Numbered from the stretch's first letter, positions 44,616 to 55,095 are shown. The stretch: 56,770 nt of DNA from a bacterium (GCA_036382775.1 DASVHD010000045.1:1-56770), one strand, 5' to 3'. The notes: a model not told the origin generated them from the sequence alone. Numbers and translations are program-made.

Positions 44616-45482
44616 ATGAAAAACATGCCCAATCTTACTGGTATCGTAGTTACGTTTTTTTTATCGATAACCGCATCATTACATGCGCAGGTTTTTTTCC
44701 CGGTGCAGGACGCGTACGTATCTCAGTACAATCCCACAAGTAATTTCGGTGACGTCGGATGGCTCTGGGTATATAGTGATCTATGGTATGATGGCACGAT
44801 CGCCCGTAGTCTCATCGAGTTTGACCTCACCAGTATCCCGCCCGGTTCTCCGGTTCAGGCGGCAATGCTCAATATCTATATGTTCAACCAGGCCGGGAGC
44901 GACATGATCGTAGAGCTGCATTCGGTGCTGCAGCCCTGGAGCGAAATGACCGTCACCTGGAATAACCAGCCGGTGCATGACACCAACATCGTCGCTCTCC
45001 TGCCTTACCAGGATTATGGCTGGTGGCATTTCCCGGTCACCGGGATCGTGCAAGACTGGATAAATAATCCCGTCATCAATAACGGCCTTAAGATGAAACA
45101 TCAGGTTGAACAGTATCCTGACAGCCTGGGCTACGCCGTTTATTTTTATTCGCGCGATACGACCCTGGAACAACCGAATCTCGAAGTGATCCTGATGGAT
45201 GTCGAAGAGCAAGAAGCCGCGGCTATACGGCCGCTGAAGGTTTTTCCCAACCCCGCGCGCGGGCAGTTGATCCTGGAAACGAGCACCGCCCTGGATGCGC
45301 CATTTCGGTTCGCCTGGTATGACCAGACCGGCAGAAAAATCCGGAATGCGACAAGCCAGGCGTTCAGAGCAGGAAACCACAGGTGCATATTATCAACTCA
45401 TAATCTGATCCCGGGAGTATATTTTCTTAAAGTTGAAGATGATAAAGGTGCCTATTTTAAACGGGTAGTCATAGTGGAGTAA
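44616..45482 (+). CDS. Secreted DNRLRE-type protein with T9SS-type sorting domain
   Basis: A 288-residue secreted protein. The ATG at 44616 is preferred to an upstream in-frame ATG because AAAAGGAGA is 5-6 nt ahead and a signal peptide follows (MKNMPNLTGIVVTFFLSITA region ending HAQ). The body (about 25-185) matches DNRLRE-type beta-sandwiches: DAYVSQYNPTSNFGDVGW, RSLIEFDLTSIPPGSPVQAA, EMTVTWNNQP and GIVQDWINNP. These are typical of cell-surface or carbohydrate-related modules. The last 75 residues (LKVFPNPARGQLILE, then PGVYFLKVEDDKG) are a type-A sorting domain. It has its own terminator, shared with convergent rpoC. Likely T9SS cargo; ligand unknown. Confidence 0.8.
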   Translation: MKNMPNLTGIVVTFFLSITASLHAQVFFPVQDAYVSQYNPTSNFGDVGWLWVYSDLWYDGTIARSLIEFDLTSIPPGSPVQAAMLNIYMFNQAGSDMIVELHSVLQPWSEMTVTWNNQPVHDTNIVALLPYQDYGWWHFPVTGIVQDWINNPVINNGLKMKHQVEQYPDSLGYAVYFYSRDTTLEQPNLEVILMDVEEQEAAAIRPLKVFPNPARGQLILETSTALDAPFRFAWYDQTGRKIRNATSQAFRAGNHRCILSTHNLIPGVYFLKVEDDKGAYFKRVVIVE

Positions 45483-45535
45483 TCACAAAAAGTATCGGTT
45501 ACTCAAGTTCCCTCCGCCGAAGAGATCTTAAAACA

Positions 45536-45566
45536 AAAGGGCACCGGTATTATGCCGGTGCCCTTT
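45536..45566. terminator. Bidirectional terminator between cargo gene and rpoC
   Basis: A 12-bp perfect stem, AAAGGGCACCGG with CCGGTGCCCTTT, with a 7-nt loop. Toward rpoC's downstream side (minus strand) it is followed by TTTTGTTTT. It ends the ribosomal-rpoBC operon and the convergent cargo gene. Confidence 0.9.
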
Positions 45567-45586
45567 ATCATTGAAAGTGATGCCTG

Positions 45587-48500
45587 TTATTCTTTTCCTT
45601 TTGCCGCAGGTTCTGCCTTAACTTCGGTTTCGGCCTCAGCCTCGGCAGGTTTTACCGCCTCGAGGTCCAGAGCTAATTTCTGATATTCCCGGATGCCGGT
45701 ACCCGCCGGAATGATCCGGCCCACGATCACGTTCTCCTTTAGTCCTTCGAGCCGGTCGAGCTTACCTTCGACCGCGGCGTCGGCCAGGACCTTTGCTGTT
45801 TCCTGGAAGCTCGAAGCCGAGAAGAACGATTCGCTGGAAAGCGCGGCCCGCGTGATACCCAGTAGTATCGGTCTATAGGTCGCCGGTTTCTTGCCGTCCA
45901 CCAGCGCCTGCTGGTTGATAATGATGACGCGGCGCTTGTCGACGATCTCGCCGCCGACGAACGGCGTGTTGCCCGGGTCCTCGATCTTGACCTTTTGGAG
46001 CATCTGGCGGACGATGACCTCGATATGCTTGTCGTCGATCTTCACGTCCTGGATGCGGTACACTTCGAGGATCTCGTTGACCAGGAACCGCTGGGTTTCC
46101 ATCGGCCCTTTGATTTTAAGGATATCATGCGGGTCAATAGCTCCCTCGCACAGCGGGTCGCCGGCGCGCACGTGCTCGCCGGAGTGGACTTTCAGGTACC
46201 GCGTGGTCGGGATCTTGTACGCGCGGACATCGCCGACATCGGGCGTAACCGCGATGTTCCAGATACCTTTTTCCTCGTCAATGTCGCTTACGCCGTCGAT
46301 CTCAGATACGATCGCCGGGTCTTTCACGAATTTGGCTTCCAGCAGTTCTTCCACGCGCGGCAATCCACCGGTGATATCCTTGCTCTTGCCGATCTCCTTT
46401 GGTATTCTGGCGATCAGGGTGCCGCCACTGATCTCGTCGCCGTCCTTGACCAGCAGGTACGCGCCCGCCGGAATGGAAAAAGTCTTAAGGTTTTTACCCT
46501 TCTTATCCTGGAGATGGACTTTGGGATGGTGTTTGCGCAGACGGTCTTCCACGATAATAAGCTGCTTGCCGCCCGACCGCTCGTCGACCCAGTTCTCCTG
46601 GAGCGTGACCCCGGGGATGATGTCCGCGAACTTGATGACGCCAACGGCCGGTGACACGATCGGGATCGAGTACGGGTCCCACTCGAACAGGATGGCGCCG
46701 ACATCCACCTTGGTTCTGGGCTTAATGTAGATCACGGCGCCGATCGGTATATTGTAATTGTAACCCATCTTGCGACCTTCGCTTTTGATGACAAGGCGGG
46801 CTTTGTCGTTAAGACTGACGATCAGTCCGTCCGGCCGTTCCGCACCCGAGAGGTTCTCAAAACTCACCTCGCCTGAGTACTCCGCGAATTTTGACGTGCT
46901 CTCCGCGATACGCAGAGCCGCGCCGCCGCCGTGGAAGGTCCTCAACGTGAGCTGAGTGCCGGGTTCGCCGATCGACTGCGCGGCAATGATGCCCACGGCT
47001 TCGCCGATCTCGACCATCTTGCCTGTCGCCAGGTTCCGGCCGTAGCATTTCGCGCACAGACCGACTGGTGCTTCGCAGGTCAGGATCGAGCGGACTTTCA
47101 CCCGTTCAATCCCGGCCTTTTCGATCTTCATGGCCGTGTCGTCCGATATCTCCTGTCCCGCTTTCACCAGGACTTCCTCGGTGACCGGATCGATGATGTC
47201 GACCAGGGCAACGCGGCCGGTGATGCGTTCGCTCAGGGGTTCCACGATCTTTTCACCTTCCTTAAGCGCGCCGATCTCCTGGCCCATGATCGTACCGCAG
47301 TCGTCGTGCGTGATCGTGACGTTCTGGGCGACATCGACTAGGCGCCGCGTCAGGTACCCGGCGTCAGCGGTTTTCAATGCCGTGTCCGCAAGACCTTTGC
47401 GCGCACCGTGGGTCGATATAAAGTACTCCAGCACGGTCAGACCATCCTTGCATGATGATTTGATCGGTGTTTCGATGATCTGCACCGCAGTGACCTTGCG
47501 CTGGGGTTTGGACATGAGACCCCGGAGGCCGCAGATCTGGCATGCCTGGTTTCGGGAACCGCGGGCACCCGATTCAACCATCATGAACAGGGGATTGAAT
47601 CCATTCTGGTCTTTGCTGAGTTCGCTGATAAGCTCTTCCTCGATCTCCATGCCGACCTTGGTCCAGGTGTCGATGACCTTGTTGTACCGCTCGCTCTCGG
47701 ATATCAGACCGCTCTTGTGCGCGCGGTTGATATCGGTGATCTCTTTGGTGCCCCGCGCCCAGATCTTATCCTTGTTCCGGGGGCTGATCATATCGTCGAT
47801 GCCGATCGTCAAGCCTGACCTCGTCGCGTATTCAAAACCGAACTTCTTGAGGTTGTCGAGCAGTTCCACCGTCTTTTCCGTGCCGAACCGGTGCAGGCTG
47901 TCGTCGACGATCCCGGCCAGGGCTTTCTTGTTGATGGTGATATTCTTGAACCGCATTTCCGGCGGTATCAGGTCGTTGAAAATGACTCTGCCGGCTGTGG
48001 TGTCGATGATCTTCTTGTTGTAAAGGTACTTGATCGGCTGGTGCAGCGTGATGGCTTCGTTGAACAGGGCGTGGTTTATCTCATCGATCGAAGAGAGTAT
48101 TTTGGGCTTGCCGGTTCCGGCTCTTTCCTTGGTAAGAAAGTGCAAACCAATGACCATATCCTGGGTCGGGGTCATGACCGCTCGGCCGTCAGCCGGTTTG
48201 CGGATATTGTGGATGGACAGCAGGAGCAGATAGCATTCCATTATCGCTTCGGGCGACAGGGGAACATGAACGCTCATCGTATCGCCGTCAAAGTCGGCAT
48301 TGTAAGGAACGCAGACCATCGGATGAATGGCGATCGCCCGGCCTTCCTTGAGCACGGGGAGGAATGCCTGGATCGAGATCCGGTGCAGGGTCGGCGCGCG
48401 GTTGAGCATGACCGGATGGTCCCTGATCACATCTTCGAGGATCTCGTAGACCTCGGTCGAACGCGCCCGGACTAGACGGCGGGCGTTCCGCTCGGAATCG

Positions 48501-49666
48501 ACCACGCCGCGCTCCTCGAGTTTCCGCGCGATCATGGGCTTGAAAAGTTCGAGTGCCATTTCCTTGGGGATGCCACACTGGTAGAGCTTAAGCGATGGGT
48601 CGACGACAATGACCGACCGGCCTGAATAATCAACGCGCTTGCCCAGCAGGTTCCTGCGGAACCGTCCTTGTTTTCCCTTGAGGGCGTCGGCCAGTGATTT
48701 CAGAGGACGGTTGCCCCGGCCCTTGATCGGCCGCGAGCGCCGCGAATTGTCCAGGAGCGCGTCGATCGCGTCCTGGAGCATACGCTTTTCATTGCGGACA
48801 ATGACTTCCGGCGTTTTGATCCCTGAGATCAGGGATTTTACCCGGTTGTTCCTCGTGATAACCCGTTTGTAAAGGTCGTTCAGGTCCGACGTCGCGTACC
48901 GGCCACCCTCGAGCGCCACCAAAGGCCTCAGGTCAGGCGGTATAACGGGGATCTTGGTCAGGACCATCCATTCCGGCCGGTTGCCGGAAAGACGCAGGGC
49001 TTCCACGAGCTTTAGCTTGTTCAGCAGCTTCGTGCGCCGCGCCGGCAGAGTTTCTTTTTCCAGTCGGATCCGCAGGTCGCTCGACAGGTTTTCCAGGTCG
49101 ATCTCCTTGAGTAATTCATACACCGGGCTTCCGCCCATGTCGGCCTTGAACCCTTCGTATTTGGCTTCCCGGGCCGCCTGGAATTCCTCTTCGTTCAATA
49201 TCTCACCCTTGGAGTGCGGGGAATTGCCTGGTTCCAGTACGACATAAGCTTCGTAATTGAGGATGGTTTCCAGCTGGTTGATGGAAAGGTCGAGCAGGAG
49301 TCCGATCTTGCTGGGCGGGATTTTGTAAAAGAAGATATGGGCGACGGGAACGGCAAGGTCAATATGCCCCATCCGGTCGCGCCGCACCGAGGCCGCAGAG
49401 ACCTCGACCCCGCACCGGTCGCAGATCGTGCCCCGGTATTTTGCTTTCTTGTACTTGCCGCAGGCACATTCAAAATCCTTTACCGGTCCGAAGATCCTTT
49501 CGCAGAAAAGGCCATCTTTTTCGGGCCGCTGCGTGCGGTAATTGATCGTGTCGGCGCGCGTCACTTCTCCTTTTGACCAGGAAAGGATCGTTTCAGGGGA
49601 AGCCAGGCTGAGCCTGATTCCGTTGTAACCCATCTGATCGGGTTCGTCATGCGAGCTACTTCTCAT
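45587..49666 (-). CDS. rpoC: DNA-directed RNA polymerase subunit beta'
   Basis: Largest catalytic subunit of RNA polymerase. The 1359-residue protein has the N-terminal zinc ribbon (CACGKYKKAKYRGTICDRCG) and the active-site motif NADFDGD near residue 455, whose three Asp bind Mg2+. It has the second zinc region (LTCEAPVGLCAKCYGRN) and the trigger-loop segment IAAQSIGEPGTQLTLRTFH. A low-complexity Ala/Glu/Lys tail follows. I chose the ATG at 49666 because GGGAGG lies 7-8 nt upstream; a TTG at 49687 would add seven residues without support. It overlaps rpoB by 11 nt. Standard gene; no unusual insertions were noticed. Confidence 0.98.
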   Translation of the reverse strand: MRSSSHDEPDQMGYNGIRLSLASPETILSWSKGEVTRADTINYRTQRPEKDGLFCERIFGPVKDFECACGKYKKAKYRGTICDRCGVEVSAASVRRDRMGHIDLAVPVAHIFFYKIPPSKIGLLLDLSINQLETILNYEAYVVLEPGNSPHSKGEILNEEEFQAAREAKYEGFKADMGGSPVYELLKEIDLENLSSDLRIRLEKETLPARRTKLLNKLKLVEALRLSGNRPEWMVLTKIPVIPPDLRPLVALEGGRYATSDLNDLYKRVITRNNRVKSLISGIKTPEVIVRNEKRMLQDAIDALLDNSRRSRPIKGRGNRPLKSLADALKGKQGRFRRNLLGKRVDYSGRSVIVVDPSLKLYQCGIPKEMALELFKPMIARKLEERGVVDSERNARRLVRARSTEVYEILEDVIRDHPVMLNRAPTLHRISIQAFLPVLKEGRAIAIHPMVCVPYNADFDGDTMSVHVPLSPEAIMECYLLLLSIHNIRKPADGRAVMTPTQDMVIGLHFLTKERAGTGKPKILSSIDEINHALFNEAITLHQPIKYLYNKKIIDTTAGRVIFNDLIPPEMRFKNITINKKALAGIVDDSLHRFGTEKTVELLDNLKKFGFEYATRSGLTIGIDDMISPRNKDKIWARGTKEITDINRAHKSGLISESERYNKVIDTWTKVGMEIEEELISELSKDQNGFNPLFMMVESGARGSRNQACQICGLRGLMSKPQRKVTAVQIIETPIKSSCKDGLTVLEYFISTHGARKGLADTALKTADAGYLTRRLVDVAQNVTITHDDCGTIMGQEIGALKEGEKIVEPLSERITGRVALVDIIDPVTEEVLVKAGQEISDDTAMKIEKAGIERVKVRSILTCEAPVGLCAKCYGRNLATGKMVEIGEAVGIIAAQSIGEPGTQLTLRTFHGGGAALRIAESTSKFAEYSGEVSFENLSGAERPDGLIVSLNDKARLVIKSEGRKMGYNYNIPIGAVIYIKPRTKVDVGAILFEWDPYSIPIVSPAVGVIKFADIIPGVTLQENWVDERSGGKQLIIVEDRLRKHHPKVHLQDKKGKNLKTFSIPAGAYLLVKDGDEISGGTLIARIPKEIGKSKDITGGLPRVEELLEAKFVKDPAIVSEIDGVSDIDEEKGIWNIAVTPDVGDVRAYKIPTTRYLKVHSGEHVRAGDPLCEGAIDPHDILKIKGPMETQRFLVNEILEVYRIQDVKIDDKHIEVIVRQMLQKVKIEDPGNTPFVGGEIVDKRRVIIINQQALVDGKKPATYRPILLGITRAALSSESFFSASSFQETAKVLADAAVEGKLDRLEGLKENVIVGRIIPAGTGIREYQKLALDLEAVKPAEAEAETEVKAEPAAKGKE

Positions 49667-52600
49667 CGGATTCCTCCCCTCTTTCAAATATCACGTTAAA
49701 GCAAAGTCCCTGGAGTTCTTTCAGGAGCACGTTGAACGAAGCCGGAGCACGGGGCCGTGGCGGGTTCTTGCCCCGGATCAGGGCTTCGTACATGGCCGCG
49801 CGGCCTTCGACGTCATCGGATTTGACGGTCAGCATTTCCTGCAGTGTATATGCAGCGCCGTAGGCTTCAAGGGCCCAGACTTCCATCTCTCCCAGACGCT
49901 GGCCGCCAAACTGCGCTTTTCCGCCCAGCGGCTGCTGCGTGATGAGCGAGTAAGGTCCGCTTGAGCGGGCGTGCATTTTTTCGTCGACCATGTGGATGAG
50001 CTTGAGCATGTACATCTGACCCACAGTGACCTTGGATCCAAAGGGCAGGCCGGTCTTACCGTCCCGCAGCATGACCTGGCCGTCTTCCGGTAGGTTCGCT
50101 TCCTTTAATTTATTCTTTATCTCACCAACGGTCGCGCCGTTGAACACCGGTGTGACCGCGTAAAATTTCAGCTTGTCGGCCGCCCAGCCAAGATGGGTTT
50201 CCAGGATCTGTCCCACGTTCATACGCGATGGCACTCCCAGCGGGTTCAAGACGATATCGATCGGCGTGCCGTCGGCTAGGAACGGCATGTCCTCCTCGGG
50301 CATGATCTTGGCCACGACGCCCTTGTTACCGTGCCGGCCGGCCATTTTGTCGCCGACCGCGATCTTTCTTTTCTGGGCGATGAATATCTTGACGACCATG
50401 AGCATGCCGTACGGGAGTTCGTCGCCGCGCGTAAGCTTGTCGTCCTCGGTCTTTTCATCCGCGAAGATCCTCAGGAGGTTCTCCTCGCCTTCCAGCACGA
50501 TCTTCTCCACTTTTTCGTTGATCTTGGCGTTATCCGTGAACTTCTCGTCCGCTACGACTTTGGTCGCATTAAGGGTGCCGAAAAATTCTTCATTAAACGT
50601 GCTGCCCTTTCTCAAAAGTACCCTGCCTTTGTCGTCCCGGATCGTGGATGCGGCGGTCTCGCCGTCGATAGTGCTCTTCAGCAGATCGTTGCGCAGGGTT
50701 AGCGCTTCATCCTTGAGCAGCTTGAATTCGTCCTTGAACTTTTTCGTGCGTTCTTTGATCACAAACTCGGCCAGCGGATCAGTGGTCCGCCGGGTGAGGA
50801 CCTTGACATCGATGACCACGCCTTCGACGCCAGCCTCGACCCGCAGCGATGTGTCCCTGACATTGGTGGCTTTCTCCACGAAGATCGCCCGCATGAGCCG
50901 TTCTTCGGGGGTCAGCTCGGTCTCGCCTTTGGGCGTGATCTTGCCGACTAAGATGTCGTCGGGACCGACTTCCGCACCGATCCTGACGATCCCAAACTCG
51001 TCGAGGTCCTTGATGAGGAAGTCAGGCACACCGGGGATATCCCTGGTGATCTCTTCGGGGCCCAATTTCGTCTCCCGAACCTCGCAGTCTGATTCCAGGA
51101 CATGCACCGATGTAAAAGCATCGTTCTTGACCATCCGTTCGCTGACCACGATCGCATCTTCAAAATTGAATCCCAAAAACGGCATGAACGCGACGAGGAT
51201 GTTCTTGCCCAGCGCCAGAACGCCTTCCTTGGTGGCGTATCCATCGGTCAGGACGTCGCCTTTCTTGGTTTTCTGCCCGGGCTGGACCAGCGGTTTCTGG
51301 TGGATGCACGTGTTCTGGTTGGATCGCAGGAATTTGGCGAGTTGATATCTCTTTTTTATGCCCTTGCTGTTCTCGATGATGATTTTGTTCGCGTCAACGT
51401 ATTCGACCTTGCCTTCCTCGTCGGCCAGCAGCAGGTTGCCGGAATTACGGGCGACCCGTTCTTCCATGCCGGTCCCGACCAGCGGAATATCCGGATTGAT
51501 CAACGGGACCGCCTGGCGCTGCATGTTGGATCCCATCAGCGCCCGGTCGGCATCGTCGTTCTCAAGGAAGGGGATAAGCGCGGCCGTGGGACTGAAAACC
51601 TGTTCCGGCGAAACGTCCATTAGATCGACGTCCTTGGGCGAAGCCATGGGAAAATCGCCTTTTTGACGGCACAGGACCTGGTCCGTGACTATTTTTTGCG
51701 CTTTATCCAGGGGCGTGTTCGCCTGGGCGATGGTATGGAGGTCTTCTTCGTCAGGCCGCAGAAAAACCACCTTGTCCTTGACATTGCCATTCTCCACGAT
51801 CCAGTACGGCGCGACAATGAATCCGTATTTATCTATCTTGGCAAAACTCGCAAGGCTGGAAATGAGACCGATATTCGGTCCTTCCGGCGTTTCAATGGGA
51901 CAGATCCGCGAATAGTGGGAATAATGGACGTCCCGAACTTCGAATCCAGCGGTTTGCCGGGTCAGGCCGCCCAGACCAAGAGACGAGATCCTTCGTTTGT
52001 GCGTCATCTCGGATATCGGGTTGGTCTGTTCCATGAACTGCGACAGCTGGGAAGTTGTGAAGAACTTATTAATGATGTTGGAAACCAGGTGCGGATTGAG
52101 CAGGTCTTGAGGCGAGAGCGCCGATTCTTCCATCAGGGAAGCGCGCTCCTTGATATTTTGGATCAGCTGGGTGATCGCCAATTTAAACTGCGTTTCCAGC
52201 AGTTCACCGACCCGGCGTACCCGCCGGTTGCCAAGGTGATCAATATCGTCGGATGGGAGATCGCCGCTGACAAATTTAAAAAGTTTACGGAGGATCTGGA
52301 TAAGGTCATCGACCTCGAACTTCGTGTCATGGGCGTGCTTGGTCGTGCCCAGGCAGGCGTTCAGTTTGAACCGGCCGACCTCGCCGAGGTCAAAGTGATT
52401 TTTGTCAAAGAGCAGGTTGTTGATATATGTCGTCGCGATCTCCAGGGTCGGCGGTGGCATCGAGCGGAGTAAAGTGTAGATCTTCCTCGAAGCCTCTTCC
52501 TTGCTGGTCGTCTTGTCTTTTTTAAAGGTGTTGGTCAATATGGTCACGCCGATATCATGGGAATCAATGATCTTGACCTTCTTGATCCCCTTGTGGGACA

Positions 52601-53321
52601 GGAATTCATAGTTCGAATCATCGATGAGCTCGCCGCAAGCCAGGCTATTCTCACCGTCCTCGACCGTTTCGGCAAGGAAAAAATTCTTGGCATCTTTGAG
52701 GTCAACTTCCTTTATGGGGAAGAACAGCTTAATGATATCCTCGTTCTTTTCATAACCCAGGCTTTTCAGGAAGGTCGTGCCGAGGAGCCGGCGACGGCGG
52801 TCCAGGATCGCATAAAAGATGTTCAGGTGGTCGACGATATATTCGATCCACTGCCCATGATAAGGGATGATCATGGTCGAGTACTCGGCGCTCTCCTCGC
52901 TGAAATAGACCCCGGGCGAGCGGTGGATCTGGTTGACGACGACTCGTTCTACGCCATTGATGATGAAAGTCCCGCGGTGAGTCATGAGCGGCAGGTCGCA
53001 GAGGTAGATCTCCTCTTCGACCACGGGCCTGAGCTCGCCACTTTCTTCTTTGCTAACCAGGCGGAAACTGACCTTTAGGGGCGCTGCGAATGTAACGCCT
53101 TTTTCGATCGCTTCCTGGACCGAGTATTTTGCAGCGCTCAACCGGTGCGAAACATAAACCAGCCGGTATTTATTATGAATATCGGATACCGGGAACTGTT
53201 CGTCAAAAATGCGCTTGACCGAATAACGCATGAACTGATCATACGACTCGGTCTGGATCTCAAGTAGATGCGGCATTTCAAAGGACGTTTTGCGCTTTGA
53301 GAAATCAATGATATTTCTCAT
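49656..53321 (-). CDS. rpoB: DNA-directed RNA polymerase subunit beta
   Basis: Second catalytic subunit of RNA polymerase. The 1221-residue protein has the N-terminal block SFEMPHLLEIQTESYDQF and the rifampicin-pocket region (SQFMEQTNPISEMTHKRR; sensitive-type QFMEQTNP). It also has DGYATKEGVLALGKNILVAF and the switch region MAGRHGNKGVVA (KMAGRHGNKG type). The C-terminal block KAQFGGQRLGEMEVWALEAYGA completes it. The ATG has AGGAGG closely upstream. A 150-nt spacer separates it from rplL, and the gene overlaps rpoC. Length is within the normal range for compact bacterial beta. Confidence 0.98.
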   Translation of the reverse strand: MRNIIDFSKRKTSFEMPHLLEIQTESYDQFMRYSVKRIFDEQFPVSDIHNKYRLVYVSHRLSAAKYSVQEAIEKGVTFAAPLKVSFRLVSKEESGELRPVVEEEIYLCDLPLMTHRGTFIINGVERVVVNQIHRSPGVYFSEESAEYSTMIIPYHGQWIEYIVDHLNIFYAILDRRRRLLGTTFLKSLGYEKNEDIIKLFFPIKEVDLKDAKNFFLAETVEDGENSLACGELIDDSNYEFLSHKGIKKVKIIDSHDIGVTILTNTFKKDKTTSKEEASRKIYTLLRSMPPPTLEIATTYINNLLFDKNHFDLGEVGRFKLNACLGTTKHAHDTKFEVDDLIQILRKLFKFVSGDLPSDDIDHLGNRRVRRVGELLETQFKLAITQLIQNIKERASLMEESALSPQDLLNPHLVSNIINKFFTTSQLSQFMEQTNPISEMTHKRRISSLGLGGLTRQTAGFEVRDVHYSHYSRICPIETPEGPNIGLISSLASFAKIDKYGFIVAPYWIVENGNVKDKVVFLRPDEEDLHTIAQANTPLDKAQKIVTDQVLCRQKGDFPMASPKDVDLMDVSPEQVFSPTAALIPFLENDDADRALMGSNMQRQAVPLINPDIPLVGTGMEERVARNSGNLLLADEEGKVEYVDANKIIIENSKGIKKRYQLAKFLRSNQNTCIHQKPLVQPGQKTKKGDVLTDGYATKEGVLALGKNILVAFMPFLGFNFEDAIVVSERMVKNDAFTSVHVLESDCEVRETKLGPEEITRDIPGVPDFLIKDLDEFGIVRIGAEVGPDDILVGKITPKGETELTPEERLMRAIFVEKATNVRDTSLRVEAGVEGVVIDVKVLTRRTTDPLAEFVIKERTKKFKDEFKLLKDEALTLRNDLLKSTIDGETAASTIRDDKGRVLLRKGSTFNEEFFGTLNATKVVADEKFTDNAKINEKVEKIVLEGEENLLRIFADEKTEDDKLTRGDELPYGMLMVVKIFIAQKRKIAVGDKMAGRHGNKGVVAKIMPEEDMPFLADGTPIDIVLNPLGVPSRMNVGQILETHLGWAADKLKFYAVTPVFNGATVGEIKNKLKEANLPEDGQVMLRDGKTGLPFGSKVTVGQMYMLKLIHMVDEKMHARSSGPYSLITQQPLGGKAQFGGQRLGEMEVWALEAYGAAYTLQEMLTVKSDDVEGRAAMYEALIRGKNPPRPRAPASFNVLLKELQGLCFNVIFERGEESDEK

Positions 53322-53471
53322 AAACCTCCTAAAGCAGTGCGGATAATGATCCGCAGTACCGTATCACTTTTGGTTCGCAGGGTGCGTTTCCTGCGAAATC
53401 GAGCCTTTAAGCGATGATGATCCTGCGGTTCCTGCGAGTGCAGCGATGCTGCAATTCATTATGTCGTAAAA
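53322..53471 (-). other. rplL-rpoB intergenic spacer with small hairpin
   Basis: 150 nt with no gene. TGCGGAT-AATG-ATCCGCA (53338-53355) is a perfect 7-bp hairpin close to the rpoB ribosome-binding site. In other bacteria this spacer holds an attenuator or RNase processing site; here that is only a possibility. Confidence 0.5.
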
Positions 53472-53867
53472 TTACTTCAGTTCAACCGTCGCGCCGACTT
53501 CTTCCAACTTGCTTTTCATGTTCTGCGCTTCTTCTTTTGTCGCTCCTTCTTTCAAAGCCTTAGGCAGATTATCCACGATGTCCTTGGCTTCCTTCAATCC
53601 GAGACCGGTAAGCTCCCGAACCACTTTGAGGACCTGGATCTTCTTGTCGCCGCAGGCGGTCATTACGACCGAGAAATCCGTCTTTTCCTCGGCTGCAGGC
53701 TGCGCTGCACCAGCCTGGCCCTGGGCGGCGACGACCTGGACCGGAGCGGCTGCGGACACGCCGAATTTTTCCTGCAGAGTTTTTACTAATTCCGAGAGTT
53801 CCAGAACTGATAAAGCGCTGATGTCTTCGACTAATTCTTCAACAGATCGCTTTGTTTTGGTTGTCAT
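53472..53867 (-). CDS. rplL: Ribosomal protein L7/L12
   Basis: Stalk protein of the 50S subunit that recruits translation GTPases; acts as dimers bound to L10. 131 residues: N-terminal dimerisation domain, a hinge rich in Ala/Gln/Pro ([20 protein letters not shown]), and the globular C-domain with [21 protein letters not shown] and [19 protein letters not shown]. It overlaps rplJ by 4 nt. Confidence 0.98.
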   Translation of the reverse strand: MTTKTKRSVEELVEDISALSVLELSELVKTLQEKFGVSAAAPVQVVAAQGQAGAAQPAAEEKTDFSVVMTACGDKKIQVLKVVRELTGLGLKEAKDIVDNLPKALKEGATKEEAQNMKSKLEEVGATVELK

Positions 53868-54385
53868 TTTGCCTCCTTACCTTTCATGTTAGTGCTTACT
53901 GCATCAAGCGTGTAGATGAGATTCCTGATAGTCCCCTGCAGGACGCCCACCAGATTCCCCGCGATGTTCATGGATCCGAGAAGCTGAGCGATCAATACTA
54001 GCCTGGAGGGGATCCGGGACAGCTGGGTCACCGCCTGGGTATCATAAAACGAACCTTCGATATACCCGCCTTTGATCTTTAGATTAGATGTTTCCTTAAG
54101 AATTTTTGCCAGCACCACCGGGTCATCGTAAGCGATCGCGATCCCGGTTGATCCCACGAAAACGGACTTGAGGGTCGTTTCTTCAAGACCAAGATCCCGG
54201 AACGCGATACTGCCCAGGGTGTTTTTTATGACCAGATATTCACCCTTGTGTTTTTTTAATTCGCGGCGCAGTCCTTCCAGGGTATGCACGGTCAGTCCGG
54301 TGAAATCAGTGAAGTAGAATCCTTTTCCTTCTTTGATGATATCCCGGCTCTTCTGTAGTATTTCGTTGTTCTTGGCTGACGGCAT
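53864..54385 (-). CDS. rplJ: Ribosomal protein L10
   Basis: Stalk base protein that binds 23S rRNA and carries the L7/L12 dimers. 173 residues. The start at 54385 ([11 protein letters not shown]) is set by AAAGGAGG upstream and by overlap of the A of ATG with the rplA stop (TAATG). A long in-frame upstream extension inside rplA is not real. The core [20 protein letters not shown] and [10 protein letters not shown] segments are typical. It overlaps rplL by 4 nt. Confidence 0.97.
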   Translation of the reverse strand: MPSAKNNEILQKSRDIIKEGKGFYFTDFTGLTVHTLEGLRRELKKHKGEYLVIKNTLGSIAFRDLGLEETTLKSVFVGSTGIAIAYDDPVVLAKILKETSNLKIKGGYIEGSFYDTQAVTQLSRIPSRLVLIAQLLGSMNIAGNLVGVLQGTIRNLIYTLDAVSTNMKGKEAK

Positions 54386-55095
54386 TACGCGCCTCCTTTG
54401 TTCTTCAGAAGTTCTTTTTCGTCTACCCTGACGGCCGGTCCGATCGTGGATGACAGCGTGACGGACCTGACGAACTGCCCCTTTACGCTGGCCGGCTTGA
54501 CCGCCAGCAGGTCTTCGATAAAGGTCGAGACATTCTCGCACAGTTTTTCGGCGTCGAACGATATTCTGCCGACCGAACTGTGGATGCATCCGCCCTTATC
54601 GGTCTTGAATTCGATCTTTCCTTTTTTCAAGGCCTTGACCTGGCTGCCGACATCAAAGGTTACCGTACCCGATTTAGGGGAAGGCATAAGTCCCTTGGGG
54701 CCCAGGATCTTTCCCAGCTTACCGACCTCTGACATGGAATCCGGCGTGGCGATCATGATGTCGAAATCGAACCACCCGCCCTTTATTTTTTCGATGAATT
54801 CCTCGAACCCCACGAAATCGGCACCCGCGTCCTTCGCTTCTTTTTCTTTTTCACCCTTGGTCAGGACCAGGATCTTTTTCTGGCGTCCCGTGCCGTGCGG
54901 CATATTGGAGATACCGCGCACCTGCTGGTCTTGTTTCTTGATGTCAATGTTCAACTTGATCGAGATATCGACCGACTCGTCGTATTTCGCGTTAGCGATG
55001 GATTTGACTTTTTCGATCGCTTCCTTCAGGGGATATGGTTTGGCTTCGACCTTGGTCTTCTGTTCGCGGAATCGCTTAGAATGTTTTTGTTTCAT
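54385..55095 (-). CDS. rplA: Ribosomal protein L1
   Basis: Protein of the 50S L1 stalk that helps release E-site tRNA; in many bacteria it represses its own operon. 236 residues, with [14 protein letters not shown], the L1 signature region [14 protein letters not shown], and [13 protein letters not shown]. It overlaps rplK by 4 nt and rplJ by 1 nt. Confidence 0.98.
   Translation of the reverse strand: MKQKHSKRFREQKTKVEAKPYPLKEAIEKVKSIANAKYDESVDISIKLNIDIKKQDQQVRGISNMPHGTGRQKKILVLTKGEKEKEAKDAGADFVGFEEFIEKIKGGWFDFDIMIATPDSMSEVGKLGKILGPKGLMPSPKSGTVTFDVGSQVKALKKGKIEFKTDKGGCIHSSVGRISFDAEKLCENVSTFIEDLLAVKPASVKGQFVRSVTLSSTIGPAVRVDEKELLKNKGGA

Noticed and set aside
50173-51345. Long plus-strand frame opposite rpoB (about 390 codons)
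   Set aside because: Serine/arginine-rich shadow typical of the antisense of a codon-biased gene; no family features.
54386-54589. N-terminal extension of L10 within rplA
   Set aside because: Arg-rich, absent from L10 proteins; the real start has a strong ribosome-binding site at the rplA stop.
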